From Dyella japonica DSM 16301 (GTDB lineage: Bacteria; Pseudomonadota; Gammaproteobacteria; Xanthomonadales; Rhodanobacteraceae), in contig NZ_JPLA01000032.1 in NCBI RefSeq assembly GCF_001010355.1, forward strand, positions 1-56,902: DNA of 56,902 bases, in the 5' to 3' direction. The stretch's first letter is position 1. Every line of letters starts with the position of its first letter. This document shows positions 1 through 10,414 of this stretch, piece by piece. Under the pieces are notes generated by a model. That model was given only the letters and a program-made list of their open reading frames with translations. It ran no database searches and had not been told where the DNA came from. A program made the translations under genes and the position numbers.

Positions 1-423
1 TTTAAGTCCTCAGCGATTCGGGCGCGTTGCGCAGCGCTTTGAGGTACCTCTGTGTACCCTCGGAGGTTGTCCCCTGACGGCGTGCCTCAAGCGCTCGGGC
101 TTATCCCAACACGATGCTGCGGGCGTTATCAGGCCATTTTCTTTGGGTTACGTTTCTTTTGGGCCAGCAAAAGAAAAGTGACTCGGCTGCCGGCAGGCAG
201 TCGAAACGCCCGCCGCGCAGGCGGCACGCTGGCGGTAACGCGACGACCGAGCGCAAAGTCACTGGATCCCTGCCTTCGCAGAGATGACGATCAAGAGCTG
301 GGTGACCAGCCATGCGGCTGTTGAAAAGCGCCTCCGGCCTGCGCCGGGATGACGAAGTGGAAACGTTCCCGCGAGCACCCGCCCCTCACCCCAACCCTCT
401 CCCCGACGGGGAGAGGGAGAGAG
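1..423. repeat. Long dispersed repeat, copy A (left edge truncated)
   Basis: This gene-free stretch is almost wholly repeat. Bases 1 to about 420 match the reverse complement of about 33965-34383 with only scattered differences, including the opening TTTAAGTCCTCAGCGATTCG, the stretch around CTTTTGGGCCAGCAAAAG and a CATTCC/TTCGCAGAGATGACG segment of a kind common in high-GC Proteobacteria. The last part ends in an inverted repeat, CCCTCTCCCC (395-404) and GGGGAGAGGG (408-417). That hairpin lies just past the stop of the minus-strand autotransporter gene and could terminate it. A 90-codon frame runs through the repeat, but it is copied with the repeat and I do not call it a gene. Confidence 0.85.
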
Positions 424-429
424 GCAAGC

Positions 430-3348
430 TCAGAAATTCAGCCGATAGTTGAGCGTCCCCATCATGCCCTGGCTGTTCTGCCCAAAATACTGATCCATCC
501 CGAACTGCAGGCTGGAGCGCGCCGACATCGTCCAGTCCAGCGACAAGCCCACCTGCCCTTCGTAACGCGACAGCCCCACGCCGCCGACAGGCGCCCACTG
601 GTCCACCCCAGTGAAGCTCGCATCGAACACATCGCCGTGCATGGCAAAAGCCTGCTGCCACTGCGCGCGCGCCTGAAGACCGAGACTGCCGCCGCCGGCG
701 AGCGACCAGGTATGGCCCGCGCGCACACCGAAGCCGGCCTGCCAGCGTTCCACGTCCTGCTCGCCGCTCTTGAGGCCAAAGCCGTAGCCGCCCAGTTCGT
801 TGAAGCCATCGCGCTGGATGTGCGCGTACTGCATGTTGGCGTACGGCGTGACCTGGAGGCCGCCCAACGACGTGCGCAGGCCGCTTTCGCCATAGGCGAC
901 GGTGTAGCGGCCGTTGGTGTCGCTGGCCACGCCTGACACATCGGTGCCCAGCTCGAGGTGACGGCGCATGTCCTCGCGGTAGGTGCCGTAGCCGAGCCGG
1001 CCCATGCTGTACCAGTTGTCCTGCATCACGCCGCCGTAGAGCATGCCTTCGACAGCGTTGCTCTTGCCCTGGTCCGCGAACTCGGCGAGACGTCCCAGGC
1101 CCTGGCTCTGGCTCACGGCAAAACCCAGCACGCCGTTGCTGCCGAGCTTGCGATCCTGGCCGGCCATCCATCCGCTGAGGTCGTAGCCCACATCGCCATA
1201 ACCGCTGCGGCTCATGCTGCCGTGGTAACCGAGCGTCTGTGCCCAGCCGCCGGTGGTGCGCGTGTCGACCAGCCCGTCGAAGTGATCCGACAGCGCGCGC
1301 GTGCCGGCATCGATCGCTTCGAACGTCATCGCCGCGCTGGCGGCGTGCAGCTGGCCCGAGAGACTTTCCAGCGACTGCTGCAGGGCGGCGGTGGTCTGCG
1401 TCTGCTGCAGGTTTGCCGCGGCATGCATGAAGTCGGCGCCCACCGGCGTACCGCCGGCGGATGACGTGCCCTGCCCCAGCTGCGAGTTGATCGCACCGAA
1501 CGCGTTGTCGACACGCTGTGCGGCACCGTACGACGCCGTGGTGTAGGTCATGCCACTGACCGCACTGGCCTGCACCTGGGTCACGTTGAGCCACGCGCTG
1601 GTGCTGTCGTAGTTGAGCGTGGCCGAAAGCAGCACGCCGGAGGCCACGTCCAGCCCCGTGAACTGGCCGGTGAGTCCGCCCTTGGCGGTGAGCACGTCGG
1701 TGTGGGAGTTGGCCACATAGCCTTGTTTGGCGCCGATCACGTACAGATTGCCGCCGGTGAGCCAGGCCTGGCCATCGATGGTAAGCGTGCGTCCCAGCTC
1801 AAGTGCCAGTCGACCGGTTTGGCCGTCCGTTGCGGTGAAGCCCTGGTAGTAGCTGCCGCTGATGTGCACGTCGCCACCGGCCACCACCAGCGTGCCCAGG
1901 TTCTGGACGTCCGAACCGAAGCTGTGCGCGCCGCTCATCACGGCATCGACGTGGTCGATGTAGAGCTTGCCGGCAATCGACGGCGCGACCAGCGTGCCCT
2001 GCTCGATGAAGGTGTCGCCGGTATAGGTCGGGTCCTGGGTCAGCGTCAGCGTGCCGGTGCCTTCCTTGGTCAGGCCGCCCGCGCCACTGATTGCATTGCC
2101 CCAGGTGGAATTGATGTTGAGCGTGACGTCGAAATTGCCCCAGTCGAACTTGGCCGGCCCCAGGATCGCCTTGCCGACGTTGAGCTCGCCGTAACCAAAG
2201 GTGGTGTCCACGCCCGGGGCGCCGAGGTCGTCGGCGGTACCGAGCAAGGTCTGGCGCACCTGGTCGTTGGTGAAGTACGGGAATGCCTGCCACACCACCG
2301 CGGCCGCGCCGGACACGATAGGCGCCGACAGCGAGGTGCCTTCGACGATCCAGTAAGTCTGGTTGCTGGTGGTGTCGTCCTTGCCGCTGACGATCACGTT
2401 GCCGGGTGCGGCCAGGCAGTAGTTCATGGCCACGCCGCACTTGTTGGAATAGCTCGCCAGCTGCGTGGGGTTGCTGCTGTCCAGCGCGACCACGGCCAGC
2501 CAGCCCTTCTGCAGGTCCTCCGCGCCAGGCATGCTGGGCAGCGCGGCGATGGTGCTGGGGTTGGGCAGTGAATCGTTGCCTGCGGCAAACACCACCAGCC
2601 CGCCGCCATTGACGAACGGCGCGTAGGCATCGTGGAAACCCTTGGTCGTGGCGGTGTCGCCCGCGTCCCAGGTGATGCCACCCCAGGAGTTGTTCATCAC
2701 CTTGACGCCGGCGTTGATCAAGTCCTGGTTGATGTAGCCGAACGGCACGGCGTCCTGCGCCGATACCGTGGACGGCGGCGTGGAGCCGTCATCGTCCGGC
2801 GCCTTGTCGGAAATGATGCGTGCCGACACCAGTTTGGCGCCCGGTGCGATGCCGCCGGCGAATTTGTCGAAAGCGTTGCCGGCGGCAATCTCCGAAACCC
2901 AGGTGCCGTGGCCGATGACATCGTCGACCGATAGGTTGTTGGTGGCCGGGTCGATATAGGTCAGCTCTTGGGTGACCTTGCCTGCCAGCGCGGGGTGGTT
3001 GCGCATGATGCCGCTGTCGACCACGCCGATGGTCACGCCCGTGCCAGTGAAACCGGCCGCGTGGGCGGCACCGGTGTTGGTCAGCGACAGCTGCGCGTCG
3101 ATCGGCGGCTGCGCGAGCGGCGGCGTGGTGGGTGGCGTGGTAGGCGGTGTGGTGCTGCCGCCCGAGCCTGGACCCGTGGGCGGCGTGTAACCCGAACCTG
3201 GCGGCGCATAGCCCGGACCTGGCGGCACATAGGCCGGCGCCGGCTTCACATTGCCGTTGGCCCCGCCACCACAGGCGCTGACGCCCAGGGCCATCCACAC
3301 CAACACGGAAACCTGGCGGAAACGCATTCCGCCGAGACCATTCTCCAT
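430..3348 (-). CDS. Lipoprotein subtilisin-like autotransporter protease (paralogue 1)
   Basis: Predicted surface serine protease that exports itself through its own outer-membrane barrel (type Va secretion). From the chosen start (972 aa) it has a lipoprotein signal with lipobox VSAC and lipid Cys26, then a Pro/Gly/Thr-rich linker to about residue 80. An S8 peptidase domain follows, with catalytic Asp111 (VVDSG), His147 (GHGT) and Ser339 (GTSLSAP) and oxyanion Asn in AAGND. A passenger-associated repeat (GAGGLTKEGTGTLTLTQ) follows. The C-terminal third is an autotransporter barrel ending YRLNF, with the terminal Phe typical of such barrels. The layout resembles the lipid-anchored autotransporters SphB1 and NalP. 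The start at 3348 has AGGGGG just upstream; 3390 would add 14 residues without a site, and 3327 is also possible. A close paralogue lies immediately upstream on the same strand. Confidence 0.93.
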   Translation of the reverse strand: MENGLGGMRFRQVSVLVWMALGVSACGGGANGNVKPAPAYVPPGPGYAPPGSGYTPPTGPGSGGSTTPPTTPPTTPPLAQPPIDAQLSLTNTGAAHAAGFTGTGVTIGVVDSGIMRNHPALAGKVTQELTYIDPATNNLSVDDVIGHGTWVSEIAAGNAFDKFAGGIAPGAKLVSARIISDKAPDDDGSTPPSTVSAQDAVPFGYINQDLINAGVKVMNNSWGGITWDAGDTATTKGFHDAYAPFVNGGGLVVFAAGNDSLPNPSTIAALPSMPGAEDLQKGWLAVVALDSSNPTQLASYSNKCGVAMNYCLAAPGNVIVSGKDDTTSNQTYWIVEGTSLSAPIVSGAAAVVWQAFPYFTNDQVRQTLLGTADDLGAPGVDTTFGYGELNVGKAILGPAKFDWGNFDVTLNINSTWGNAISGAGGLTKEGTGTLTLTQDPTYTGDTFIEQGTLVAPSIAGKLYIDHVDAVMSGAHSFGSDVQNLGTLVVAGGDVHISGSYYQGFTATDGQTGRLALELGRTLTIDGQAWLTGGNLYVIGAKQGYVANSHTDVLTAKGGLTGQFTGLDVASGVLLSATLNYDSTSAWLNVTQVQASAVSGMTYTTASYGAAQRVDNAFGAINSQLGQGTSSAGGTPVGADFMHAAANLQQTQTTAALQQSLESLSGQLHAASAAMTFEAIDAGTRALSDHFDGLVDTRTTGGWAQTLGYHGSMSRSGYGDVGYDLSGWMAGQDRKLGSNGVLGFAVSQSQGLGRLAEFADQGKSNAVEGMLYGGVMQDNWYSMGRLGYGTYREDMRRHLELGTDVSGVASDTNGRYTVAYGESGLRTSLGGLQVTPYANMQYAHIQRDGFNELGGYGFGLKSGEQDVERWQAGFGVRAGHTWSLAGGGSLGLQARAQWQQAFAMHGDVFDASFTGVDQWAPVGGVGLSRYEGQVGLSLDWTMSARSSLQFGMDQYFGQNSQGMMGTLNYRLNF

Positions 3349-3485
3349 TGTTCCCCCTGCGCGCCCCCTTAGGGCATCCCTTGCATCCATGGCGCGGCGG
3401 CCTCTTACTGGACTCCGCCAGCACCTCCCTGGCTAATCTTGGCACAAGATCGTGTTGAAAATTTCGACGGGCGCACAGGACGAAG

Positions 3486-3510
3486 AGCCCGCATTACCGG
3501 AGGGCGGGCT
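3486..3510 (-). terminator. Hairpin after the second autotransporter gene
   Basis: Seven-base arms AGCCCGC and GCGGGCT enclose an 11-base loop between the two autotransporter genes. Read on the minus strand it follows the stop of the upstream gene, but only a short pyrimidine stretch (CTTCGTCCT) comes after it. It is a weak candidate terminator. The rest of 3349-3533 shows no gene. Confidence 0.4.
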
Positions 3511-3533
3511 GGATGTTTTGCCGCCATTGGGGG

Positions 3534-6356
3534 TCAGAACGAGAGGCGATAGGCCAGCGTGTCCATCTTGCCGTGCTCATGCTCGGCAACGTACTGGTCC
3601 ATCCCCAGCGACAGGCTGGAGCGAGGCGAGATCGCCCAGTCCACGCTCAGCCCGGCGTCGCCGCCATAGCGTGACAGGCCGATGCCACCGACCGGCGCCC
3701 ATTGGTTGAGCACCGCAAAACTCGCATCGAGCACATCGCCGCGCATGCTGAAGGCGCGCTGCCACAGCATGTGCGCCTGCACGCTCAGTCTGCCGCCGCC
3801 AGGCAAGGTCCAGTCGCGACCCGCGCGCAGGCCGGCGCCTGCCTGCCAGCGCTCGATGCTCTGCGAGGCGGCCTTCAATCCGAAGCCAGCGCCGCCGAGT
3901 TCGTCGAAGCCATCGGTGCAGATATTGGCGTACTGCAGATTGGCGTAGGGCGTGATGTGCACACCGGCCCACTGCATGCGGTAGCCGCTCTCGCCGTAGG
4001 CAATATCGTAGGTACCGTTGGTATCGCTGGCGACGCCTTCCACATCGCTGCCCAGTTCGAGATGGCGACGCATGTCCTCGCGATATGAGCCCATGCCCAG
4101 TCGTCCCATCGCATACCACTGGTTCTGCACGAATCCGCCGTAGAGCATGCCTTCCACCGCGCGGCTGCGGCCCTGGTCGGCGAATTCGTCGAGGCGCCCC
4201 AGATCCTGGCTTTGGCTGACCGCAAAACCCATGACGCCATTGCTGCCCACGCGACGATCCTGGCCCGCCATCCAGCCGCTGAGGTCGTAGCCCACGCTGT
4301 TGTAGCCACTGCGATCCATGCTGCCGTAACTGCCCAGCGTCTGCGTCCAGCCACCGGCGCTGTACACATCGCCCAACTGGTCGAAGCGTTTCGATAGTGC
4401 GCGCGTGCCTGCATCCATCGCATCGAAGGTCATGGCCGCACTGGCGGCATGCAACTGGCCCGACAGTGAATTCAACGATTGCTGCAAGGCGCTGGTCGAG
4501 GCGGTCTGCTGCAGGCTCGCCGCGCCGTTGATGAAGGACGTCGGCAGCGGATTGCCGGTAACCGTGGTGCCCGAGCTCACCTGTGTGTTGATCTGATTGA
4601 ACGCGCCATCGACACGCTGCGCGGCGCCGAACGATGCCGGCGTATAGGTCATCCCCGTCACCGCCGTGGCCTGCACCTGGCTCACGTTCAACCATGCGTC
4701 GGTGCTGTTGTAGTTGAGCGTGGCGCTGAGCAGGACGCCGGTGGCCACATTCAGCGCCGAGAACGTGCCGGAGAGGCCGGCCTTGGCTGTCAGCACATCG
4801 GTATGCGCATTGGCTTGATAACCCGAGTTGATGCCGGTGACGTAAAGGTCGCCGCCACCGAGCGTCGCCGCCCCGCCCACGCGCAGCGCCGAGCCCAGCG
4901 ATACAGCCAGGCGACCACCCGCCTGTTGCGCGTAGTTGCCCGTGACGTTGACGTCGGTACCGGCCACGGCCAGCACGCCGGCATTGGTGACCGATCCACC
5001 GATGGACGGCGTGCCGCTGAGCACGCCTTGAGCGCCGATGCTCACGCTCGAAGCCAGCGATGCGGCCACCAGCATGCCGCCCTGCACCTGGGTCAGGCCG
5101 GTATAGCTGGAAGGCTGAGTGAGCGTCAGCGTGCCCGTGCCCTGTTTGATCAGACCACCGGCGCCGGAGATGGGGTTGTTCCAGTTCGAGCTGCCGCTGA
5201 AGCTGACGGTGACATCGCCCCAGTTGAATTGCTGCGGTCCATTGACCGCCTTGCCGACGTCGAGCTCGCCGTAACCAAAGGTGGCGTTCGGCTGCGAGCC
5301 GCCCAGCGGATCGGCGGTACCGAGCAAGGTCTGGCGCACCAGATCGTTGCTGAAATACGGATAGGCCTGCCATACCAGCGCCGCTGCGCCAGAGACCTGC
5401 GGTGCGGCCAGCGACGTCCCTTCGACGATCCAATAGGTTTCGTTGGCGGTGCTGGTATCGCTCTTGCCGCTCACGATCACATCGCCGGGCGCGGCCAGGC
5501 AGTAGTTCATGGCGATGCCGCATTTGTTCGAATAACCATCCAGCTGGGTGGGGCTGTTGCTGTTGATCGCCACCACGGTCAACCAGCCTTTTGCCAGGTC
5601 CGGCGCCAGGCTCGGCAGCGCGGCGATGCTGCTGGGATTGGCCTGCGAATCGTTGCCCGCCGCAAACACCACCAGGCCGCCCCAGCTGTTGATGAAGGTG
5701 TTGTACGCATCGTGGAAGCCCTGGGTGGTGGCCGTGTCGCTGGCGCTCCAGCTGATGCCGCCCCAGGAGTTGTTCATCACCTTGACGCCGTTGGCGATCA
5801 GATCGGCGTTGACCTGGCCCAGCGGTATCGCATCGGACGACGTCACCGGCGCGGGCGGCGTGGTGCCGTTATCGTCGGGCGCACTGTCGTCGATGATGCG
5901 CGCGGAGACGATGCTCGCGCCCGGCGCGATGCCGCCGACGAACTGGCCAAAGGGCTTGCCCGCGGCGATCTCGGCCACGTAGGTGCCGTGGCCGTTGACG
6001 TCATCCACCTTGAGGTTATTGGTCGCGGGATTGACGTAAGTGAGTTCCTTGATCACCCGCCCCGCCAGGGCCGGATGGGTGGAAGTGACGCCGGTATCGA
6101 CCACGCCGATGGTCACGCCTGCCCCGGTGTAACCGGCTGCATGCGCGGCATTGGTGTTGGTCAGGGTCAATTGCGCGTCGATCGGCGGCGGCGGTGCGGT
6201 GGAAGCCGGTGGGGGCGCTGGCGCTGGCGCAGGTGCTGGCGCCGGCGGCGAGGGCCTGGTGTTGCCACCGCCGCCCCCGCAGGCGCTCAAGCCCAGGGCC
6301 AGACAGACCCATGCCGCGCCACGACGGCCCCGCAAGCCTTGCATCACGGTATTCAT
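3534..6356 (-). CDS. Lipoprotein subtilisin-like autotransporter protease (paralogue 2)
   Basis: Second member of the tandem pair, 940 aa, same architecture: lipobox LSAC with lipid Cys26, and a low-complexity Pro/Ala linker (residues about 33-58) in place of the Pro/Gly/Thr linker of the neighbour. The S8 domain has Asp87 (VVDTG), His123 (GHGT) and Ser315 (GTSLAAP). Then come a GAGGLIKQGTGTLTLTQ passenger repeat and a C-terminal barrel ending YRLSF. Protease and barrel parts are very similar to paralogue 1, while the linker and mid-passenger differ most. An open frame continues upstream to 7091, but that extension is the antisense of a thiolase gene. The lipoprotein signal and a GGGGG run upstream fix the start at 6356. 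The start region faces the divergent thiolase gene, so both promoters must lie in 6357-6581. Confidence 0.93.
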   Translation of the reverse strand: MNTVMQGLRGRRGAAWVCLALGLSACGGGGGNTRPSPPAPAPAPAPAPPPASTAPPPPIDAQLTLTNTNAAHAAGYTGAGVTIGVVDTGVTSTHPALAGRVIKELTYVNPATNNLKVDDVNGHGTYVAEIAAGKPFGQFVGGIAPGASIVSARIIDDSAPDDNGTTPPAPVTSSDAIPLGQVNADLIANGVKVMNNSWGGISWSASDTATTQGFHDAYNTFINSWGGLVVFAAGNDSQANPSSIAALPSLAPDLAKGWLTVVAINSNSPTQLDGYSNKCGIAMNYCLAAPGDVIVSGKSDTSTANETYWIVEGTSLAAPQVSGAAALVWQAYPYFSNDLVRQTLLGTADPLGGSQPNATFGYGELDVGKAVNGPQQFNWGDVTVSFSGSSNWNNPISGAGGLIKQGTGTLTLTQPSSYTGLTQVQGGMLVAASLASSVSIGAQGVLSGTPSIGGSVTNAGVLAVAGTDVNVTGNYAQQAGGRLAVSLGSALRVGGAATLGGGDLYVTGINSGYQANAHTDVLTAKAGLSGTFSALNVATGVLLSATLNYNSTDAWLNVSQVQATAVTGMTYTPASFGAAQRVDGAFNQINTQVSSGTTVTGNPLPTSFINGAASLQQTASTSALQQSLNSLSGQLHAASAAMTFDAMDAGTRALSKRFDQLGDVYSAGGWTQTLGSYGSMDRSGYNSVGYDLSGWMAGQDRRVGSNGVMGFAVSQSQDLGRLDEFADQGRSRAVEGMLYGGFVQNQWYAMGRLGMGSYREDMRRHLELGSDVEGVASDTNGTYDIAYGESGYRMQWAGVHITPYANLQYANICTDGFDELGGAGFGLKAASQSIERWQAGAGLRAGRDWTLPGGGRLSVQAHMLWQRAFSMRGDVLDASFAVLNQWAPVGGIGLSRYGGDAGLSVDWAISPRSSLSLGMDQYVAEHEHGKMDTLAYRLSF

Positions 6357-6501
6357 AAGGCCCCCGCCCCACTGAATCGCGTTCAAGATGACTGCCGCGC
6401 GCGCGTCTCCCTGGTATCGGCCGCGCGTGCCTCCATATTTGCACAACGAAATCGCAACTAAATGCCTGCAAGATCCCGCTGGTATCGCAAATAGGACCGG
6501 T

Positions 6502-6531
6502 TTGCCCCGGTTACTGGCGGGCTGCGATAAT
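6502..6531 (+). promoter_or_regulatory. Candidate sigma-70 promoter of the thiolase gene
   Basis: TTGCCC (6502-6507) and GATAAT (6526-6531) are separated by 18 bases, about 50 bases before the thiolase start. The match is by eye only. It lies in the shared intergenic region with the divergent autotransporter gene. Confidence 0.45.
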
Positions 6532-6581
6532 TCTCGGATTAAACCGGGGCCTCGCCCCATCAAGTACTTGCGGAGATCCCC

Positions 6582-7766
6582 ATGTCGGACGTCAGCGTTG
6601 TCATCGTCGGTGCCAAGCGCACTGCCATTGGCTCCTTCCTCGGCCAGTTCACCGGCGTACCCACCCCCACCCTGGGTGCCACCGCCATCCGTGCCGCGAT
6701 CGAGCAGTCCGGCCTGGCGCCCGCCGATGTCAGCGAAGTCATCATGGGTTGCGTGCTGCCCGCCAACCTCGGCCAGGCTCCTGCCCGCCAGGCCTCCCTG
6801 GGCGCCGGCCTGCCGGTGGCTGCCGGCTGCACGACCATCAACAAGGTCTGCGGTTCGGGCATGAAGGCGATCATGCTGGGCCATGACCTCATCAAGGCCG
6901 GTTCGGCCTCGGTGGTGGTGGCCGGTGGCATGGAGTCGATGACCAATGCACCGCATATGGTCAATGCACGCACCGGCATCCGCTACGGCGACGGCACCCT
7001 GGTCGACCACATGGCGTGGGATGGCCTGACCAACCCGTACGACGGCAAGGCCATGGGCGTGTTCGGCGAGCTGTGCGCCGACAAGTACCACTTCACCCGC
7101 GAAGAGCAGGACACCTATTCGAAGGAGTCGGTGGACCGCGCCAAGGCCGCCCAGGCCAATGGTGCCTTCGCCGACGAAATCGTTCCGGTCACCGTCTCCA
7201 GCCGCAAGGGCGACATCACGGTCGACACCGACGAGCAGCCGGGCCGTTCGGACACCAGCAAGATCTCGTCCTTGAAGCCGGCGTTCCGCAAGGAGAATGG
7301 CACCATCACGGCCGCCAGCTCTTCGAGCATCTCCGATGGCGCTGCAGCACTGGTTCTGTTGTCAGCCGATGACGCAAAGACGCGTGGGCTCAAGCCTCTC
7401 GCCCGCATCGTCGCCCACGCTACGCATTCGCAGGAACCGGAGTGGTTCACCACCGCGCCGGTCGGCGCACTGCATAAGGTGCTGGAGAAGGCCGGCTGGA
7501 AGGCCAGCGACGTGGACCTCTATGAGGTCAACGAAGCCTTCGCCGTGGTGGCCATGGCCGCCATGCGCGAGCTGGACATCTCGCGCGACAAGATCAACGT
7601 CAACGGCGGCGCCTGCGCACTGGGCCATCCGATCGGCGCCAGCGGCGCTCGCCTGGTGGTCACCCTGCTCAATGCCTTGAAGACCCGCGGCCTCAAGCGC
7701 GGCGTGGCCTCACTGTGCATTGGTGGTGGCGAAGCCACCGCCGTTGCGGTGGAACTGCTGGACTAA
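6582..7766 (+). CDS. Acetyl-CoA C-acetyltransferase (thiolase)
   Basis: Biosynthetic-type thiolase of 394 aa, the usual length for this family, interconverting two acetyl-CoA and acetoacetyl-CoA in the cytoplasm. The nucleophile Cys90 sits in NKVCGSGM, His349 in GGACALGHPIGASG and the second Cys379 in SLCIGGGEA. These are the three catalytic positions of the family. A GGAG ribosome site precedes the ATG. With HMG-CoA lyase and the methylcrotonyl-CoA carboxylase genes downstream, it would turn acetoacetate-derived units into acetyl-CoA. It could equally serve short-chain fatty-acid or polyhydroxyalkanoate metabolism (phaA/atoB), and the sequence does not decide between these. Confidence 0.95.
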   Translation: MSDVSVVIVGAKRTAIGSFLGQFTGVPTPTLGATAIRAAIEQSGLAPADVSEVIMGCVLPANLGQAPARQASLGAGLPVAAGCTTINKVCGSGMKAIMLGHDLIKAGSASVVVAGGMESMTNAPHMVNARTGIRYGDGTLVDHMAWDGLTNPYDGKAMGVFGELCADKYHFTREEQDTYSKESVDRAKAAQANGAFADEIVPVTVSSRKGDITVDTDEQPGRSDTSKISSLKPAFRKENGTITAASSSSISDGAAALVLLSADDAKTRGLKPLARIVAHATHSQEPEWFTTAPVGALHKVLEKAGWKASDVDLYEVNEAFAVVAMAAMRELDISRDKINVNGGACALGHPIGASGARLVVTLLNALKTRGLKRGVASLCIGGGEATAVAVELLD

Positions 7767-7912
7767 GCCCTTGATTGGCGGTCCTGCCCAAGGCCGCCGA
7801 TGAAAGCGGGGTTAACCATTTTTGCCCGTTTACACAAACATGTGGCGGATTTTCCGCGAAAGCGCTATTAATACGCCCGCCAAACGGCATTCCACGGCAA
7901 AGGAGATTCAAC

Positions 7913-8182
7913 ATGAAGTTCACGCGTACCCTTCTCGCCTCTGCGCTCGTCGCGCTGCTGGCGGCTTGCAGCAACGGCGCGCAGGATTCCGCGCAGGACG
8001 CTCAGAAGTCGGCTGACCAGGCTCAGCAGGCTGCTGACCAGGCTCAGAAGGCTGCTGCTGCTCCGGCAGAGGCTCCGGCCGCAGCTCCCGCTTCGACCGC
8101 TGCTGCTCCGGCCGAACAGCCGGCGCCGACCCCGGCTTCGACCGCTGCTGCTCCGGCTGCTGCGTCGACCGCTGGTCACTAA
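7913..8182 (+). CDS. Small Ala-rich lipoprotein (89 aa)
   Basis: Short lipoprotein with signal peptide and lipobox LLAAC. A heptad-like stretch follows (AQDAQKSADQAQQAADQAQK), then an Ala/Pro-rich tail with two near copies of PASTAAAPA. The first part resembles the alanine-zipper coiled coils of small outer-membrane lipoproteins (Lpp-like), but there is no C-terminal Lys for peptidoglycan linkage. The start at 7913 is set by AAAGGAG and the signal peptide; a frame from 7775 lacks both. It is monocistronic, followed at once by a strong terminator, and by this layout probably well expressed. The function is unknown beyond a likely envelope role. Confidence 0.85.
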   Translation: MKFTRTLLASALVALLAACSNGAQDSAQDAQKSADQAQQAADQAQKAAAAPAEAPAAAPASTAAAPAEQPAPTPASTAAAPAAASTAGH

Positions 8183-8201
8183 GTACACTCGTGTACTTCT
8201 A

Positions 8202-8234
8202 AAACCGGCCGCCTTGTGCGGCCGGTTTTTTTTT
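8202..8234 (+). terminator. Strong intrinsic terminator
   Basis: A perfect 11-bp stem (AAACCGGCCGC / GCGGCCGGTTT) with loop CTTGT is followed by a T run to 8234. It ends the small-lipoprotein transcript. A second small hairpin, AAGTAC / GTACTT, lies just before it at 8181-8198 and overlaps the stop codon. Confidence 0.93.
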
Positions 8235-8327
8235 GGACCTATGAAAAGCAGCGCCCACGCTTTTGCCTAAGTGAAAGTACGCGCCCCCTATGCTGCGACG
8301 CCGATTTAGCCATCGGCCATGGGCCGC

Positions 8328-8333
8328 TATGAT
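8328..8333 (+). promoter_or_regulatory. Candidate -10 element before liuB
   Basis: TATGAT in CGCTATGATCG lies 31 bases upstream of the liuB ATG. I see no good -35. Similar CGCTA-type -10 elements occur before several genes of this window (24438, 16096, 55153). Confidence 0.35.
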
Positions 8334-8364
8334 CGACGCTCCCCACCAACGGCAGCCTTAGCCC

Positions 8365-9972
<1,608 letters not shown>

Positions 9973-9982
9973 TGGACACTCA

Positions 9983-10009
9983 TGCGCCTGCCAACCCAGG
10001 GCAGGCGCA
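9983..10009 (+). terminator. Hairpin after liuB
   Basis: A perfect 10-bp stem TGCGCCTGCC / GGCAGGCGCA with a 7-base loop begins ten bases after the liuB stop codon. There is no T run, so it may be a transcript-stabilising hairpin or a weak terminator. It suggests that liuB is transcribed apart from the genes that follow. Confidence 0.5.
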
Positions 10010-10035
10010 GCATGTTCAAAGCTTGCCGGTTGGCG

Positions 10036-10221
10036 TCAGCGCGGAACGCGCAACGAGGACTCGCGCAGTGCGGTGTCGTGGTCCACTTCGTCGTGCCCGG
10101 CGAAGTCGAGCGTGTCGACCACGTTGTGACCGGCCGGGTGATGCACGTGCGTCGGCGAGGTGGTGACGTCGGAGAGGTCGCCGTCTGGCACGGCCGACTC
10201 GGTGTTGGGCGTGTGCTGCAT
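10036..10221 (-). CDS. Small hypothetical protein (61 aa)
   Basis: A 61-codon frame on the minus strand between liuB and the Sel1-like gene, preceded by AGGAGCC five bases before the ATG, a good ribosome site. The product is acidic and His-rich (HVHHPAGHNVVDTLDF, GHDEVDHD) without a signal peptide or membrane segment. I recognise no family. The His/Asp content might hint at metal binding, but this is speculation. No competing frame on the plus strand has a better start. The remaining intergenic bases (10222-10414) hold only the start region of the next gene. Confidence 0.5.
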   Translation of the reverse strand: MQHTPNTESAVPDGDLSDVTTSPTHVHHPAGHNVVDTLDFAGHDEVDHDTALRESSLRVPR

Positions 10222-10414
10222 GGGTGGCTCCTGTGGGATCGGCGCATTCTAGCCGCGCCTGGTCTCAATGGCGCTGGGGCATCGATGTGCCCAGGCTCGG
10301 CAAGAACTTGCTGTCCGCCCTGGCCCGCGGAACGGCAAGCACATTGCGTCTCCATGGCGGCTGATAGTAGGTTTTGCCGACCCGTTGTCTCATGCAGGCT
10401 TAGGAAGGACTCCC

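Noticed and set aside
52..324. A 90-codon frame inside repeat A, with a similar frame in repeat B
   Set aside because: It is copied with the repeat, has no ribosome site and shows no domain. It is probably an artefact of the repeat.
4479..6461. A 660-codon frame antisense to the second autotransporter gene
   Set aside because: It is a long open frame on the opposite strand of GC-rich coding DNA, with no start signal or domain.
6357..7091. N-terminal extension of the second autotransporter
   Set aside because: It is the antisense of the thiolase gene and lies upstream of a clear lipoprotein signal peptide.
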